DNA from: Spirochaetota bacterium
GTDB taxonomy: Bacteria; Spirochaetota; UBA4802; UBA5550
Assembly (NCBI GenBank): GCA_016933025.1
Contig: JAFGBT010000015.1
Location: 142,064 to 206,063, forward strand
Reading direction: 5' to 3'
DNA length: 64,000 bases
Made by a program: the position numbers and the translations under genes. Position 1 is the stretch's first letter; the number at the start of each line of letters is the position of its first letter. This document shows, piece after piece, positions 7,879 through 16,566 of the stretch. The notes below the pieces were generated by a model. The model made no database searches. It saw only the letters and a program-made list of their open reading frames with translations, and had not been told where the DNA came from.

Positions 7879-10119
7879 CTATATCTTGTAGTTCACCCTG
7901 AGCATCGCGCTGATGCCCGGCTCCACGTACCCGTCCTCCTGGCCCCAGACGGACGACACGTAGTTCGTCCGGTTCAGGAGATTGCGGATGTCGACGATCA
8001 GCTCCAGCTTATCAGCGATCATGCGCGACAGGTTCAGGTCGAGACGGTAGTAGACCGGGAGCTTTTTCGGCGCGATCTGAGTGTCGAAGTTCGGCGTGGT
8101 CTCCCACCAGTTCAGGTAGATCCGGTTGTTCAGGAATGCCGTCACCTCGATTACCGGTATGGTATAGTAGATCCCGCCGATGATCGAATATTCCGGGTAC
8201 GACTTGTACCGTACGTCTGACCGGTACATGAGGAAGGTGCCGGTGAGCGACGTGGCGGCCTGGCTCACCGGGTTGATGGTGTTGAGCGCCTCGCTCCGGG
8301 CCCAGCCGAACCCGAGATTTCCGCCCACGCGCTTGTGGCTCGCGTACAGGGAGAGCTCCGCGCCATAGGAGCGGTTCCTGCCCTGGTTCAGGTAGATGGA
8401 CTGGAAGTAGGGCTTGAGGGCGTCTATTCTAAAGTAGTTGATACCGTTCTGCCAGAATGTGTAGAACCCGGTGGCGTTGAGCTTCAGGCTCTTGTGGAGC
8501 TTGTACATCAGGATGAACTCGCAGACATCGATAGTCTCCGCCTTGAGGTCCTTGTTCCCGTAATAGAGGAAGAACTTTCCTTTCTGCTCGGATGCCGACG
8601 GCGCGCGGAAGGCGCGGCCGTAGAGCATCTTGATCGAAAACGGCTCGACCGGCTTGATGATGATGCCGGCGCGCGGCGTCGCCTGCAGGCCGTAGTCGGA
8701 GTAGTAGTCGAGGCGGCCACCTGCAATGAAGTACAGGATGTCTTTCACCGCGTTCCACTTGAACTGGGCGAAGCCGCTGTTGATCACCCGCTTTGATCGA
8801 TCTATAAGCTCGTGGCCGGAATAGCGGCCGTTTTCAAGCAAGGCGTCACTGCCCATGGTGAACAGGTCGACCTTCATGCGGGTGTACGGTATGCCCGCGA
8901 AAGATGCCTCGTATGCGATGAGCCACTGAAGGCGTATGCTGTTGTCAGGCTGTTTGATGAGTACGCGCGCCCCGCCCCGGTATGATTTTTGCCGGTAGGT
9001 GTAGGGTTCGAAGGGTGTCGCGTCGGAGTTGTAGCGCGCATAGTTGTACCAGTAGTAGCCGGTCGCCTCGAGAGATATCTGGTGGGGGAATTTATACTCG
9101 ATGCCCGCGGTCCCCATATACAGATATCTCAGGTTGTCAAGCTTGTCCCTGTTCCTGGCGCTTACGAACAGGTCGTCCTTGGTGCCCGCGTCGAGGTAGA
9201 CGATGCCGTAGTTGTCGTCCATGAATCCGTAGTAGAAGTATCCGCCAAGCTTCAAGGTCAGTTTGTCGGTCGGCATGATGCGCAATTTAAGGACGCCGGT
9301 TGTCGATTCCTGGATGTTCTTGTATCTGCCCGTGCCCGCCGTCGGCGACACCAGATCTTCCTCGCCCGGCACGGTGCTCGGGTCGAATCCGAAGTAGTCT
9401 ATATAGTGGTACTTTAGCTTCTGGTTCCCCTGGTAGCTCCCTGCGCCGGAGAAATCCATGCGGATCTTGTCGTTTCCCGCGCTGATGCGCGCCGCGCCGT
9501 CGCCGTACCAGGGATAGGCGCCGCTCGCTTCAAACTGGTACGTGTTTTTATCCGATTCGAAGGTCTTGAGGGCGACCACACCGTGGAAGGCGTCCGATCC
9601 GTAGATCGCCGAACCGGGCCCCTTGATGATCTCGATCCGGTCCAGGGTGCCGAGCTCCCAGGTGGGGATCATATAGGTCGCGTTGCCGAAGTCGTAGTTG
9701 TTCATCGGCACGCCGTCGATCAGGGTGGCGACGCCGGCGACCTTCCTGGTCGCGTAGCCGCGGAAGAAGGGGATCTCCCCGCCGAAGGTCCCGGGCATGT
9801 GGATGAAGCCTACCTCATCGTTGAGGGCCTCGCAGAATCGCCGAGCGCCGAGCTTGTTCCAGGTCTCGCGGGTGACGCTGGAGACGCTTGAGCCGACCAC
9901 CAGCTCGTCCTCCTCGAAGAGCGATGCTACGTCGACCTTCATGTCGATCGTTGATTCGAGCTCGTAGAAGCCCTTTTCCTCGATCGCCAGCTCATCGGCG
10001 ATCTCTTCATCTTCAAGCGTGCCCTGTGCGTGGGCGCTGAAAGATGCCGCTAGTGAGATCATGCATGAACAGATGAATGTAACGGTAAGACCGGTGCGCG
10101 ATGCGGTGGACTTTTCCAT
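7879..10119 (-). CDS. TonB-dependent outer-membrane receptor
   Basis: A 746-residue TonB-dependent receptor for energised uptake, or sensing, of a large or scarce ligand across the outer membrane. After the signal peptide (ISLAASFSAHAQG) comes an N-terminal extension rich in Glu, then the plug domain with its hallmarks: VATLIDGVPMNNYDF, LDRIEIIKGPGSAIYGSDAF and GVVALKTFE. A long beta-barrel follows, ending in the aromatic/charged strand MLRVNYKI. The family usually spans 650-800 residues, so this is full length. It is convergent with the binding-protein/phosphatase operon. No TonB, ExbB or ExbD gene is in the window. The ligand cannot be assigned from sequence; siderophore, cobalamin or metal complexes are usual for the family. 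Confidence 0.9.
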   Translation of the reverse strand: MEKSTASRTGLTVTFICSCMISLAASFSAHAQGTLEDEEIADELAIEEKGFYELESTIDMKVDVASLFEEDELVVGSSVSSVTRETWNKLGARRFCEALNDEVGFIHMPGTFGGEIPFFRGYATRKVAGVATLIDGVPMNNYDFGNATYMIPTWELGTLDRIEIIKGPGSAIYGSDAFHGVVALKTFESDKNTYQFEASGAYPWYGDGAARISAGNDKIRMDFSGAGSYQGNQKLKYHYIDYFGFDPSTVPGEEDLVSPTAGTGRYKNIQESTTGVLKLRIMPTDKLTLKLGGYFYYGFMDDNYGIVYLDAGTKDDLFVSARNRDKLDNLRYLYMGTAGIEYKFPHQISLEATGYYWYNYARYNSDATPFEPYTYRQKSYRGGARVLIKQPDNSIRLQWLIAYEASFAGIPYTRMKVDLFTMGSDALLENGRYSGHELIDRSKRVINSGFAQFKWNAVKDILYFIAGGRLDYYSDYGLQATPRAGIIIKPVEPFSIKMLYGRAFRAPSASEQKGKFFLYYGNKDLKAETIDVCEFILMYKLHKSLKLNATGFYTFWQNGINYFRIDALKPYFQSIYLNQGRNRSYGAELSLYASHKRVGGNLGFGWARSEALNTINPVSQAATSLTGTFLMYRSDVRYKSYPEYSIIGGIYYTIPVIEVTAFLNNRIYLNWWETTPNFDTQIAPKKLPVYYRLDLNLSRMIADKLELIVDIRNLLNRTNYVSSVWGQEDGYVEPGISAMLRVNYKI

Positions 10120-10226
10120 GTTGACCCTCTCTCAATTATGATAGTTTAGCTGATGCAAACAACTATAATAATCTTTTTTTTATTTGTAGTGAGGATTCAA
10201 AAAGATATTAATATTCAATACATATT

Positions 10227-10255
10227 TCAATAATTTAATTTTTATATATTGTCAA
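10227..10255 (-). promoter_or_regulatory. Candidate promoter for the TonB-dependent receptor
   Basis: Read on the minus strand: TTGACA at 10255-10250, a 17-base spacer, and TATTGA at 10232-10227. It lies about 110 bases upstream of the receptor start within an AT-rich tract. The -10 box is only fair. Confidence 0.45.
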
Positions 10256-10419
10256 GAATATTACCACCCGGCCGGATTATTTTTCCACCATGGGAAGATG
10301 GCGGCGGCTTATGATAATCCGTGCTGATGATCGAATAATGGCCCTGTTTTTTACTCCCGTTAAACTAGACACGGTGTCATTTTTTATCGCGGAATACGCG
10401 CTTCCCTTTGAAAAAGCAA

Positions 10420-10446
10420 TTGACAACGGCTCTCTCGTATTATACA
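10420..10446 (+). promoter_or_regulatory. Candidate promoter for the FadL-like cluster
   Basis: TTGACA at 10420-10425 and TATACA at 10441-10446, with a short 15-base spacer; TACATA at 10443-10448 would give 17. It leaves a leader of about 130 bases before the first FadL-like gene. Confidence 0.4.
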
Positions 10447-10585
10447 TACAACATATCATCATAGAAAGCCAGGTTGTCGAAATTCCCGCCGCTTAAGCGA
10501 GAGTTTGCGGCAACGGGGTACGGTCTCGTCACCGTGTCGGTGCCTGTAAACAGTTCTTATCAGAATATATTTTAAGGAGGATCTT

Positions 10586-11971
10586 ATGAAAAAATTCTTA
10601 TTTATCAGCGCCCTGTGCGCTATGGTCATCGGCGTTGCGGCAGCCGTGAACGCGAGCGCGCCCGACATGAACGGCAACCAGAGCGTTGAGTATTGCAAGA
10701 CGATGAACAGGCAGGCGTCTACCGAGCCGGACGCGACGTATTTCAACCCGGCCGGCACGGCCTTTATGGCGGACGGCCTGTATCTCTATCTCAGCAATCA
10801 GACCGCGTATCAGCCAATCACCATCAAGATTCGGGGCGGCAACTGGAACGAGATACCCTTCAATACGGCTGGCGCCCGCAATTTTCTCAGCTACGGACAG
10901 TACAAGGGTCTGAAATACGCCTGGTATTTCCCGAACCTCTACCTGGTGTACAAGAAGGACCGGTGGGCGGTGTCGTTCGGCGGCTATCCGCTCGGCGGCG
11001 GCGGTGACGGCAAATTCGACAAGGGCCTGCAGATGATCGATGTGCTTCTCAACGCGGACCCGATGATCGGATTGGGCAATGACATCAGCTCGTTATACAA
11101 TAGTCTCGGTCTCGGCGTGCCGATAGTCCCGGGCATCATAAAGAGCAAGTTCACCGGCTCGTCCATGGTCATCACCGCGCAGGCCAATTTCGCCTATCAA
11201 GTGATAGAGGACAAGTTGTCGATTGCGATAGGATACCGGTTTATAATGGGCGACGCGACCTATGACGCCTCTATCTTCAACATCGGCATCGACGCCCTCG
11301 GCACGTATAACGGCTATATCCCGCTCGGGAGCAATCTCCACGCCGAGCAGAGGGGATACGCCCATGGCCTTATCGGGAGTATCTGCGTCAAGCCGGTCAA
11401 GGACCTGACCGTGGCGATCCGGGGCGAGTGGAACTCGCCGCTCAACCTCAAGACCAAATCCAAGGATTATCTGATTGCCGGCGCGGTCGACTCGTCATTT
11501 ATGAACGGCGGCAGGAAGGCGATGCAGATGGCCGCGAGCCTGGCATTCGGCCTCGCGTACGTGTGGGAGGGGCTCCAGATATCCCCGTCCTTCATCTATC
11601 ACTTCAACCAGTTCGCGCAATGGAAGCAGAAAGAGAAGAACTACACGGGCGGCTATGACGTCGGCATCGGCCTTGATTACACCTTCAAGAACGTGCCTCT
11701 GAACATCGGCGTCGGCTACCTGTACGCCTTCACCGGCTGCCGGCCCAGCGCCCAGAGCCAGATGGGCGAGGATCTGAACGCCAGCCACCTCGGCTTCGGC
11801 TTCTCGGTCAACATCACCGAGAACATCAAGCTGACCCTTGGCGAGATCATCAGCTTCTACACGCCGACGGACGTGAACGCAGGGCAAACCAGCCAGCTCA
11901 AGTTCCTCCCCGCGAGGTTCTACAAGGATAGCTATGACACCGGCATCGGCATAACCGCCAAGGTGCTGTAA
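10586..11971 (+). CDS. FadL/OMPP1-like outer-membrane protein, paralogue 1
   Basis: A 461-residue outer-membrane protein resembling the FadL/OMPP1/TodX family, beta-barrels that let hydrophobic compounds such as long-chain fatty acids or aromatics cross the outer membrane. It has a signal peptide (FISALCAMVIGVAAAVNASA) and the family's early NPAG motif (YFNPAGTAFMADGLYLYLSN). It also has many amphipathic strands and repeated motifs near the end (GGYDVGIGLDYTFKNVPLNI). A strong AAGGAGG lies before the ATG. A perfect terminator follows at 12001, so it is probably transcribed separately from paralogue 2, with which it shares long stretches (EWNSPL, KYAWYFP, GLQMIDV). The transported compound is unknown. 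Confidence 0.8.
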   Translation: MKKFLFISALCAMVIGVAAAVNASAPDMNGNQSVEYCKTMNRQASTEPDATYFNPAGTAFMADGLYLYLSNQTAYQPITIKIRGGNWNEIPFNTAGARNFLSYGQYKGLKYAWYFPNLYLVYKKDRWAVSFGGYPLGGGGDGKFDKGLQMIDVLLNADPMIGLGNDISSLYNSLGLGVPIVPGIIKSKFTGSSMVITAQANFAYQVIEDKLSIAIGYRFIMGDATYDASIFNIGIDALGTYNGYIPLGSNLHAEQRGYAHGLIGSICVKPVKDLTVAIRGEWNSPLNLKTKSKDYLIAGAVDSSFMNGGRKAMQMAASLAFGLAYVWEGLQISPSFIYHFNQFAQWKQKEKNYTGGYDVGIGLDYTFKNVPLNIGVGYLYAFTGCRPSAQSQMGEDLNASHLGFGFSVNITENIKLTLGEIISFYTPTDVNAGQTSQLKFLPARFYKDSYDTGIGITAKVL

Positions 11972-12000
11972 GCATCAGGGTATATTAATGGTGTGCACTG

Positions 12001-12031
12001 GGCCGCCCCTTGGTACGGGGCGGCCTTTTTT
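12001..12031 (+). terminator. Rho-independent terminator after FadL-like paralogue 1
   Basis: GGCCGCCCC (12001-12009), loop TTGGTAC, GGGGCGGCC (12017-12025), then six T residues. It is a textbook intrinsic terminator 30 bases after the stop codon. Confidence 0.9.
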
Positions 12032-12096
12032 GTTGTTGCCCTGTCGCGGTGGACTGCTTGGACCCTGATATGTCAGGGGAAGGGGGTGAGGGCAGG

Positions 12097-12122
12097 TCCC
12101 CCTATGGGGGATTTAGGGGGGG
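12097..12122. repeat. G/C-run palindromic segment
   Basis: TCCCCCTATGGGGGA at 12097-12111 followed by TTTAGGGGGGG. The surrounding 12080-12135 stretch is built of G and C runs unlike the neighbouring genes. It resembles dispersed G-run repeats, but no second copy was found in this window. Confidence 0.35.
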
Positions 12123-12163
12123 TGCGAGCCAGCCCCATCTTGATCGCGCCATTTGTTATTGTA

Positions 12164-12191
12164 TTGACATGATCATCATTTATAATACAGT
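12164..12191 (+). promoter_or_regulatory. Candidate promoter for FadL-like paralogue 2
   Basis: TTGACA at 12164-12169, a 16-base spacer and TACAGT at 12186-12191. The better-looking TATAAT at 12181 is too close to the -35 box. It follows the terminator of paralogue 1, which supports separate transcription. Confidence 0.45.
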
Positions 12192-12305
12192 ATGATATCG
12201 ATTGCCGGATCGCTTCGGTGCTCTCGCGATGACGTCAGATATTTATGAATTTAACCAGGGCCGATAAAATATTGTTGCCCTGTGATTTCAGCGGAGGAGG
12301 CTCGT

Positions 12306-13643
12306 ATGAACAGGAATATTTTTATCACGCTGACCTTTGTTGCCGTTCTATCATTATTCTCCGCCGTGTACGCCGGCGGCGTAAATTACAACAGCAACCA
12401 GAGCGCGGAGGTGGTGAAGGTCCTGAACAGGAACGCCTCTACCGATCCCGACGCGGCCTATTTCAACCCGGCCGGGACCGCGCTCATGGAGGACGGGTTC
12501 TACGCCTACCTCAGCAATCAAACCGTATATCAGCCGCTGACGATTGACGTGAAGCACGGCCGCGCCCTGCAGCTCCTGGGCCTGTGCCGCAGGGAATACA
12601 ACGGCATGAAATACGCCTGGTATTTTCCGGACTTCTTCCTTGTCTATAAGAAGGGGAACTGGGCCTGGTCGTTTGGCGGCTTGGCGGTCGGCGGCGGCGG
12701 CTCGGGCGAATTCAATAATGGCCTCCAGATGATCGACATTATGCTGAACCCGGCGATGCTGGGAAATATCGTCAACGGGCTGTATCAGAGATTGTTCCAG
12801 AATACGGCGAACCCGGTGGGCAGCGTGGTCGTGTCAGAGTTCAGCGGTTCGTCCACGGTTTATTCGGCCCAGACAAGCGTGGCGTATTCGGTCCTGAAGG
12901 ATCTCCTCTCTTTTTCTCTCGGGTACCGCATCATGTACGGCTACAACATCTATGACGGGAAGCTTTACGGCCTTGGCGGCGATTATTACGGGTATCTTCC
13001 CCTGGGATCCGATTTCCACGCCACGCAGAAAGGGCTGGCGCATGGAGTAATAATAGGGCTGAGCGCGAAGCCGATCAGGGATCTTACCATCGGACTCCGC
13101 GGGGAATGGAACTCCCCCCTCAGGATGAAGACCGCTTCACATGATGATTTGATTGTCGGCCTGGTCGATTCGAGCTTCAGGGACGGCTCGACCAAGCACG
13201 GCCAGCTGCCGGCGAACCTGGATTTCGGCGTTTCATATCGCGTCGCCGGGCTTCAGATATCGTGCGCCTTCGCCTATTACTTCAACCAGTACGCGCAGAT
13301 GAACGGCATTGAGGAGAGCTATACCGGCGGGTATGATATCGGCATCGGGCTCGATTACACGTTCCGTGACGTGCCGGTGAATATCGGGTGCGGCTATACG
13401 TTTGCCGAGGAGGGCGCGCGGCCGAGCGCACAATCACAGCTGGATGAAAGCATCAATTCGCATAATATCGGGTGCGGGATATCCTACACCTTTAACAGGA
13501 CCCTTACACTGACCATCGCCCATGTGTTCACGCGCTATGTCCCGGAGGATGTCAATAAAGGACAGATGACGAGGCTGTTCCCCGTCACGTATAACAAGAT
13601 GAGCTTTAACCTCGCCATTGGTATTACCTGGAAGGTGTTCTGA
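12306..13643 (+). CDS. FadL/OMPP1-like outer-membrane protein, paralogue 2
   Basis: A 445-residue close relative of the preceding protein. It has a signal peptide (TFVAVLSLFSAVYAGG), the NPAG motif (YFNPAGTALMEDGFYAYLSN), KYAWYFPDFFLVYKKGNW, and the late GGYDIGIGLDYTFRDVPVNI, all at the same relative places as in paralogue 1. The ATG at 12306 is preceded by GGAGGAGG; an upstream in-frame start at 12282 lacks a ribosome site. It ends in an aromatic-flanked strand (AIGITWKVF). The two genes are probably a tandem duplication that has since diverged. The third, more distant member starts 46 bases downstream with no terminator between, so paralogues 2 and 3 are likely co-transcribed. Confidence 0.8.
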   Translation: MNRNIFITLTFVAVLSLFSAVYAGGVNYNSNQSAEVVKVLNRNASTDPDAAYFNPAGTALMEDGFYAYLSNQTVYQPLTIDVKHGRALQLLGLCRREYNGMKYAWYFPDFFLVYKKGNWAWSFGGLAVGGGGSGEFNNGLQMIDIMLNPAMLGNIVNGLYQRLFQNTANPVGSVVVSEFSGSSTVYSAQTSVAYSVLKDLLSFSLGYRIMYGYNIYDGKLYGLGGDYYGYLPLGSDFHATQKGLAHGVIIGLSAKPIRDLTIGLRGEWNSPLRMKTASHDDLIVGLVDSSFRDGSTKHGQLPANLDFGVSYRVAGLQISCAFAYYFNQYAQMNGIEESYTGGYDIGIGLDYTFRDVPVNIGCGYTFAEEGARPSAQSQLDESINSHNIGCGISYTFNRTLTLTIAHVFTRYVPEDVNKGQMTRLFPVTYNKMSFNLAIGITWKVF

Positions 13644-13689
13644 CGTGGATGGCCGTATTAAACGCAATCGTTCCGCCGGAGCCGGCCGG

Positions 13690-15006
13690 ATGCGGGATAT
13701 CCTGATAGCCCTCCTCCTGACGGCGGGCGCTGCCGGCGGCCTGCACGCCGCCGGTTTCGGCACGACTGTTTCGTTCACCCGGACTCAGGGCAGGGCGGGA
13801 GCGGTCGGCACGGTCGACGCGGCCTACTATAACCCCGCGGGCCTGGCGTCGCTGAAGGACGGTTTCTACCTTGACGCAGGTTATCAGGTCATGACCAAGA
13901 CCGTTGCCTACAAGATCACCTACACCAACGGCACGGACGATACGCCGTCACCCTTTATCCCGAATTTCTGCGCAGTGTACAAGGTCCGCAACGCGGCCCT
14001 GTTCCTCTCCCTTGATATGCCGCGCGGAGTTGAGCGGGTGAACTTCCGGAAGCCGCGGGGCGGCATGCCGCTGATATCCTACGTTGCGCTGGGACTTGAC
14101 CCCTACCAGATGGCCGCGCTCAGGAGCGCAGGTCTGACCAAAAATCTGGGCGGCATTGAATTGCCGGGAGTGACCTACGTGAAGGCCAGCAGGTACTGGC
14201 TTCAGGGAAGGCTGGGAGGCTCTTTCTCCATCACCGAAAACGTCGCCTTTGCGGGCGGCATTGCCTGCAGCTATTTCGAGGGCGACCGCTCGGCCGGGAT
14301 TCTCAGTTCCGGCACGATCGACAAGCTTGAGCGGAGCGGTGTGGGCTGGTCCGGCTTTGCGGGGCTGATGCTGGGGCCTCCTGAGAAGTTTGTGCTGACG
14401 GCGCTTTACGGCACGCCGGTCTTCGCTCGCGGAAAAGAGAAGAACGTGAAATACTATTACACGCATATCATGGAGCAGAGGCTTCCGGATTATCTTCTCA
14501 TCGGGCTGAACCTGCGGACGGTTGAAAAGGCATCCATTCAGTTCTCGTACCGGGTGGACTTCAGCGGCGAGAGGCGGTACGGCAGCAGGAATCTGCTGAC
14601 GCGCGACCACGAATGGGGTTTTGTTGACTGGCTTGCCGTGGTGCAGGGCGCGGCGGGCTGGTCGGCCCTTCCGTTGGTTGCCGCCGGCAACGCGCAGAAC
14701 TACAAGCACAAAAACCGGCACTCCTTCGGCATAACACTTGAACTCGATATCGGCAATTTCACAGCGAGCTCCGGGATCTCCTACATGACGCAGGAAACCT
14801 ATCCCCGCGCCCAGAACCCGCTCGACCCGGACCTCGCGCGGGTCGGGTGGGGTGCCGGTCTGCGCGCATCGGCAGGAAACAACCTGGTCATTGAAACCGG
14901 GACAGCGTACTATTTTTACATCACGGACCGGATGCTCTACAACTCCATCAAGCTGAACCGATCCGGCTGGACCTGGGGCGTTAACGTTACGCTGAAGGCC
15001 CTGTGA
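13690..15006 (+). CDS. FadL/OMPP1-like outer-membrane protein, divergent paralogue 3
   Basis: A 438-residue outer-membrane barrel protein. It has a signal peptide (ILIALLLTAGAAGGLHAAG), then the family's FTRTQGRAGAVGTVDAAYYN and NPAGLASLKDGFYLDAGYQV, and ends in a C-terminal strand (GWTWGVNVTLKAL). It is much less similar to paralogues 1 and 2 than they are to each other, but keeps the NPAG hatch-region motif and length. I chose ATG 13690, which has GGAG eight bases upstream; a GTG at 13645 or an ATG at 13618 inside the previous gene would only add a charged leader before the signal peptide. It converges with the TPR protein, with six bases between stops. Confidence 0.7.
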   Translation: MRDILIALLLTAGAAGGLHAAGFGTTVSFTRTQGRAGAVGTVDAAYYNPAGLASLKDGFYLDAGYQVMTKTVAYKITYTNGTDDTPSPFIPNFCAVYKVRNAALFLSLDMPRGVERVNFRKPRGGMPLISYVALGLDPYQMAALRSAGLTKNLGGIELPGVTYVKASRYWLQGRLGGSFSITENVAFAGGIACSYFEGDRSAGILSSGTIDKLERSGVGWSGFAGLMLGPPEKFVLTALYGTPVFARGKEKNVKYYYTHIMEQRLPDYLLIGLNLRTVEKASIQFSYRVDFSGERRYGSRNLLTRDHEWGFVDWLAVVQGAAGWSALPLVAAGNAQNYKHKNRHSFGITLELDIGNFTASSGISYMTQETYPRAQNPLDPDLARVGWGAGLRASAGNNLVIETGTAYYFYITDRMLYNSIKLNRSGWTWGVNVTLKAL

Positions 15007-15012
15007 GGGTCG

Positions 15013-15747
15013 TCACCGCGCAGCGCCTGCCAGTCTCGCCGCATCACGGTATCTGCCGAGCTTCCGGTACGCGTCCGACAGGGAGCGTGCAACGCCGGGG
15101 TCCTCTCTGGTTAGGGACCAGGCGCGCTCGAGATACGGGAGCGACGCGCGGCTGTTGCCCGATAGATAATACGCCCTGCCTATGTGGTGGAACGTGCGGT
15201 AATCGCCGTTTCCCCGTTCGACCGCCCTTTTCAGAATCGCAATGGCCCGTTCGTAGCCGCCCGCCTCAAAGAGGGACGCGCCGTAGTAGTAAAGGAGATC
15301 GGGGTCCCCGCCGGGACTGTTCGTCCTGAACACGTCGGTAATATCCCGATACTGGTTGTATTCAAACAGGACCCGCACCGTGTCTTTCAGCATGTTTCGG
15401 GGGATCGGCCCGCCCTCGCATGCCATGATGATCATATCGGCGCCCTTTCTCTTTTCGCCGAGCCTGATGAGCGTAAGGCCTTGAAGCTTTTTCATCTCCC
15501 GGTTTTCCGGGTACGCGATCGCCAGGGTCTTAAGGTAGGAGCGGAGTTTTACGTATTCCCCCCCGGCATACATTTTTTCCGCTTCCCGCAGATGGTCGCC
15601 TGCATTCATGCCCCGGATTTTTTCGTAGTAGGTCCGCATGTACCAGGCGTACACATCGGCGCTGTAAAAATAGGAGTACACGCCCGCGGCCGCGATGAGG
15701 GCGGGGATGATGTATTTTGCAAGTCCGTTTCTTCTTCTTCGGGGCAT
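15013..15747 (-). CDS. Membrane-anchored TPR protein
   Basis: A 244-residue protein with a basic N-terminus (MPRRRRNGL), one membrane helix (KYIIPALIAAAGVYSYFY) and then helical repeats of the tetratricopeptide kind. The clearest repeats are DLLYYYGASLFEAGGYERAI (about residue 150), FHHIGRAYYLSGNSRASLPY (about 185) and SLSDAYRKLGRYRDAARLAG at the end. TPR domains usually scaffold protein complexes; here it would face the periplasm if the positive-inside rule holds. GGGAGG precedes the ATG. It converges with the FadL-like gene and is divergent from the LolA-like gene. Its partner is not evident. Confidence 0.65.
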   Translation of the reverse strand: MPRRRRNGLAKYIIPALIAAAGVYSYFYSADVYAWYMRTYYEKIRGMNAGDHLREAEKMYAGGEYVKLRSYLKTLAIAYPENREMKKLQGLTLIRLGEKRKGADMIIMACEGGPIPRNMLKDTVRVLFEYNQYRDITDVFRTNSPGGDPDLLYYYGASLFEAGGYERAIAILKRAVERGNGDYRTFHHIGRAYYLSGNSRASLPYLERAWSLTREDPGVARSLSDAYRKLGRYRDAARLAGAAR

Positions 15748-15954
15748 ACACTGCCTCCCTGGAGAAGGGTATACTCTTATAATTGAATAATTTCAAGTAT
15801 AATATTTGCCTCCCGGATAAATCGCCGGACGTCCGCCCGCCGCGCCCAGAATTATTTGTTGAAATAAACCGGCCGGATAAATATTTTTGCATTTCGTAAA
15901 AATTTTCTTTCATTTTTACATGTCTGTTCGTTATACTATACAAAGGACTCGCTC

Positions 15955-16560
15955 ATGAAAAAGCTCGGAATAATCATCATGCTCATCGCGCTGGCCTGCC
16001 CGGCGCTCCTCTTTTCCCTGACCGGGGAAGAGGCGGTGGAGAAGTTTCAGGGAAGGATGTACGGTGTGAAGAAGCTCACCGGCGTAATTTCCTGGACCTC
16101 CCTTGAGGGGCAGACGTACTCCGGCAGCTTCAAGTATATGGCGCCGGGCAAGATATACGTAAAATTCACCGCCCCCTCAGAGAAGATCCTCGTGTCGAAC
16201 GGCGCAACCCTATGGATCTTCACGCCGTCGAGGAGCGTATGCGCTATGCAGGAACTGCTGAAGGGGACCGCCTCCGGGGGGGTTGCGGCGTTTGTCCGCG
16301 GGTATGACGGCATTGCCACCGAGGGCGATACCGGCTATACCATCAAGCTTAAAAACGACACCAAGCAGTATCCAGAGATCATCTTGAGCGTTGATCTGAC
16401 ATTCATGCTGAAGGGTGCCATCTTCAAGCGGGATGACGGGAGGATCATGAGCTTCTCCCTTTCCGATACAAGCGTCGATGCCGATGTGGACCCGTCGCTT
16501 TTCGAGTTCAAGGTCCCCAAGGGCGTTCAGGTAGTCAGGAATCCTATTAATGTAAGATAA
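15955..16560 (+). CDS. LolA-like outer-membrane lipoprotein carrier protein
   Basis: A 201-residue periplasmic protein with the LolA fold pattern. A signal peptide (IALACPALLFSLTG) is followed by EEAVEKFQGRMYGVKKLTGV, then GSFKYMAPGKIYVKFTAPSE, the strand NGATLWIFTPSRSVCAM, and DPSLFEFKVPKGVQVVRNP at the C-terminus, which matches the usual LolA ending. LolA carries lipoproteins from the LolCDE transporter to the outer membrane. AAGGA lies seven bases before the ATG. It is followed after six bases by a small exported protein and then comEC, probably in one operon. LolA-like proteins can also serve other lipid-carrying roles, so the symbol is withheld. Confidence 0.75.
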   Translation: MKKLGIIIMLIALACPALLFSLTGEEAVEKFQGRMYGVKKLTGVISWTSLEGQTYSGSFKYMAPGKIYVKFTAPSEKILVSNGATLWIFTPSRSVCAMQELLKGTASGGVAAFVRGYDGIATEGDTGYTIKLKNDTKQYPEIILSVDLTFMLKGAIFKRDDGRIMSFSLSDTSVDADVDPSLFEFKVPKGVQVVRNPINVR

Positions 16561-16566
16561 CCGGAA

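Larger units (their letters stand above)
10120..10585. other. Long divergent intergenic region
   Basis: 466 bases between the TonB-dependent receptor start and the first FadL-like gene. The left half (10140-10260) is very AT-rich and holds a candidate minus-strand promoter; the right half holds a candidate plus-strand promoter. Short open frames here lack ribosome sites and recognisable products, so I do not call a gene. Confidence 0.5.

Noticed and set aside
10277..10496. Short open frames in the intergenic region before the FadL cluster
   Set aside because: No ribosome site, no homology I recognise, and they overlap a promoter-like element.
13948..14721. A 257-codon open frame on the minus strand inside the third FadL-like gene
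   Set aside because: G+C-rich codon bias in the plus-strand gene opens the opposite strand; no ribosome site or recognisable domain.
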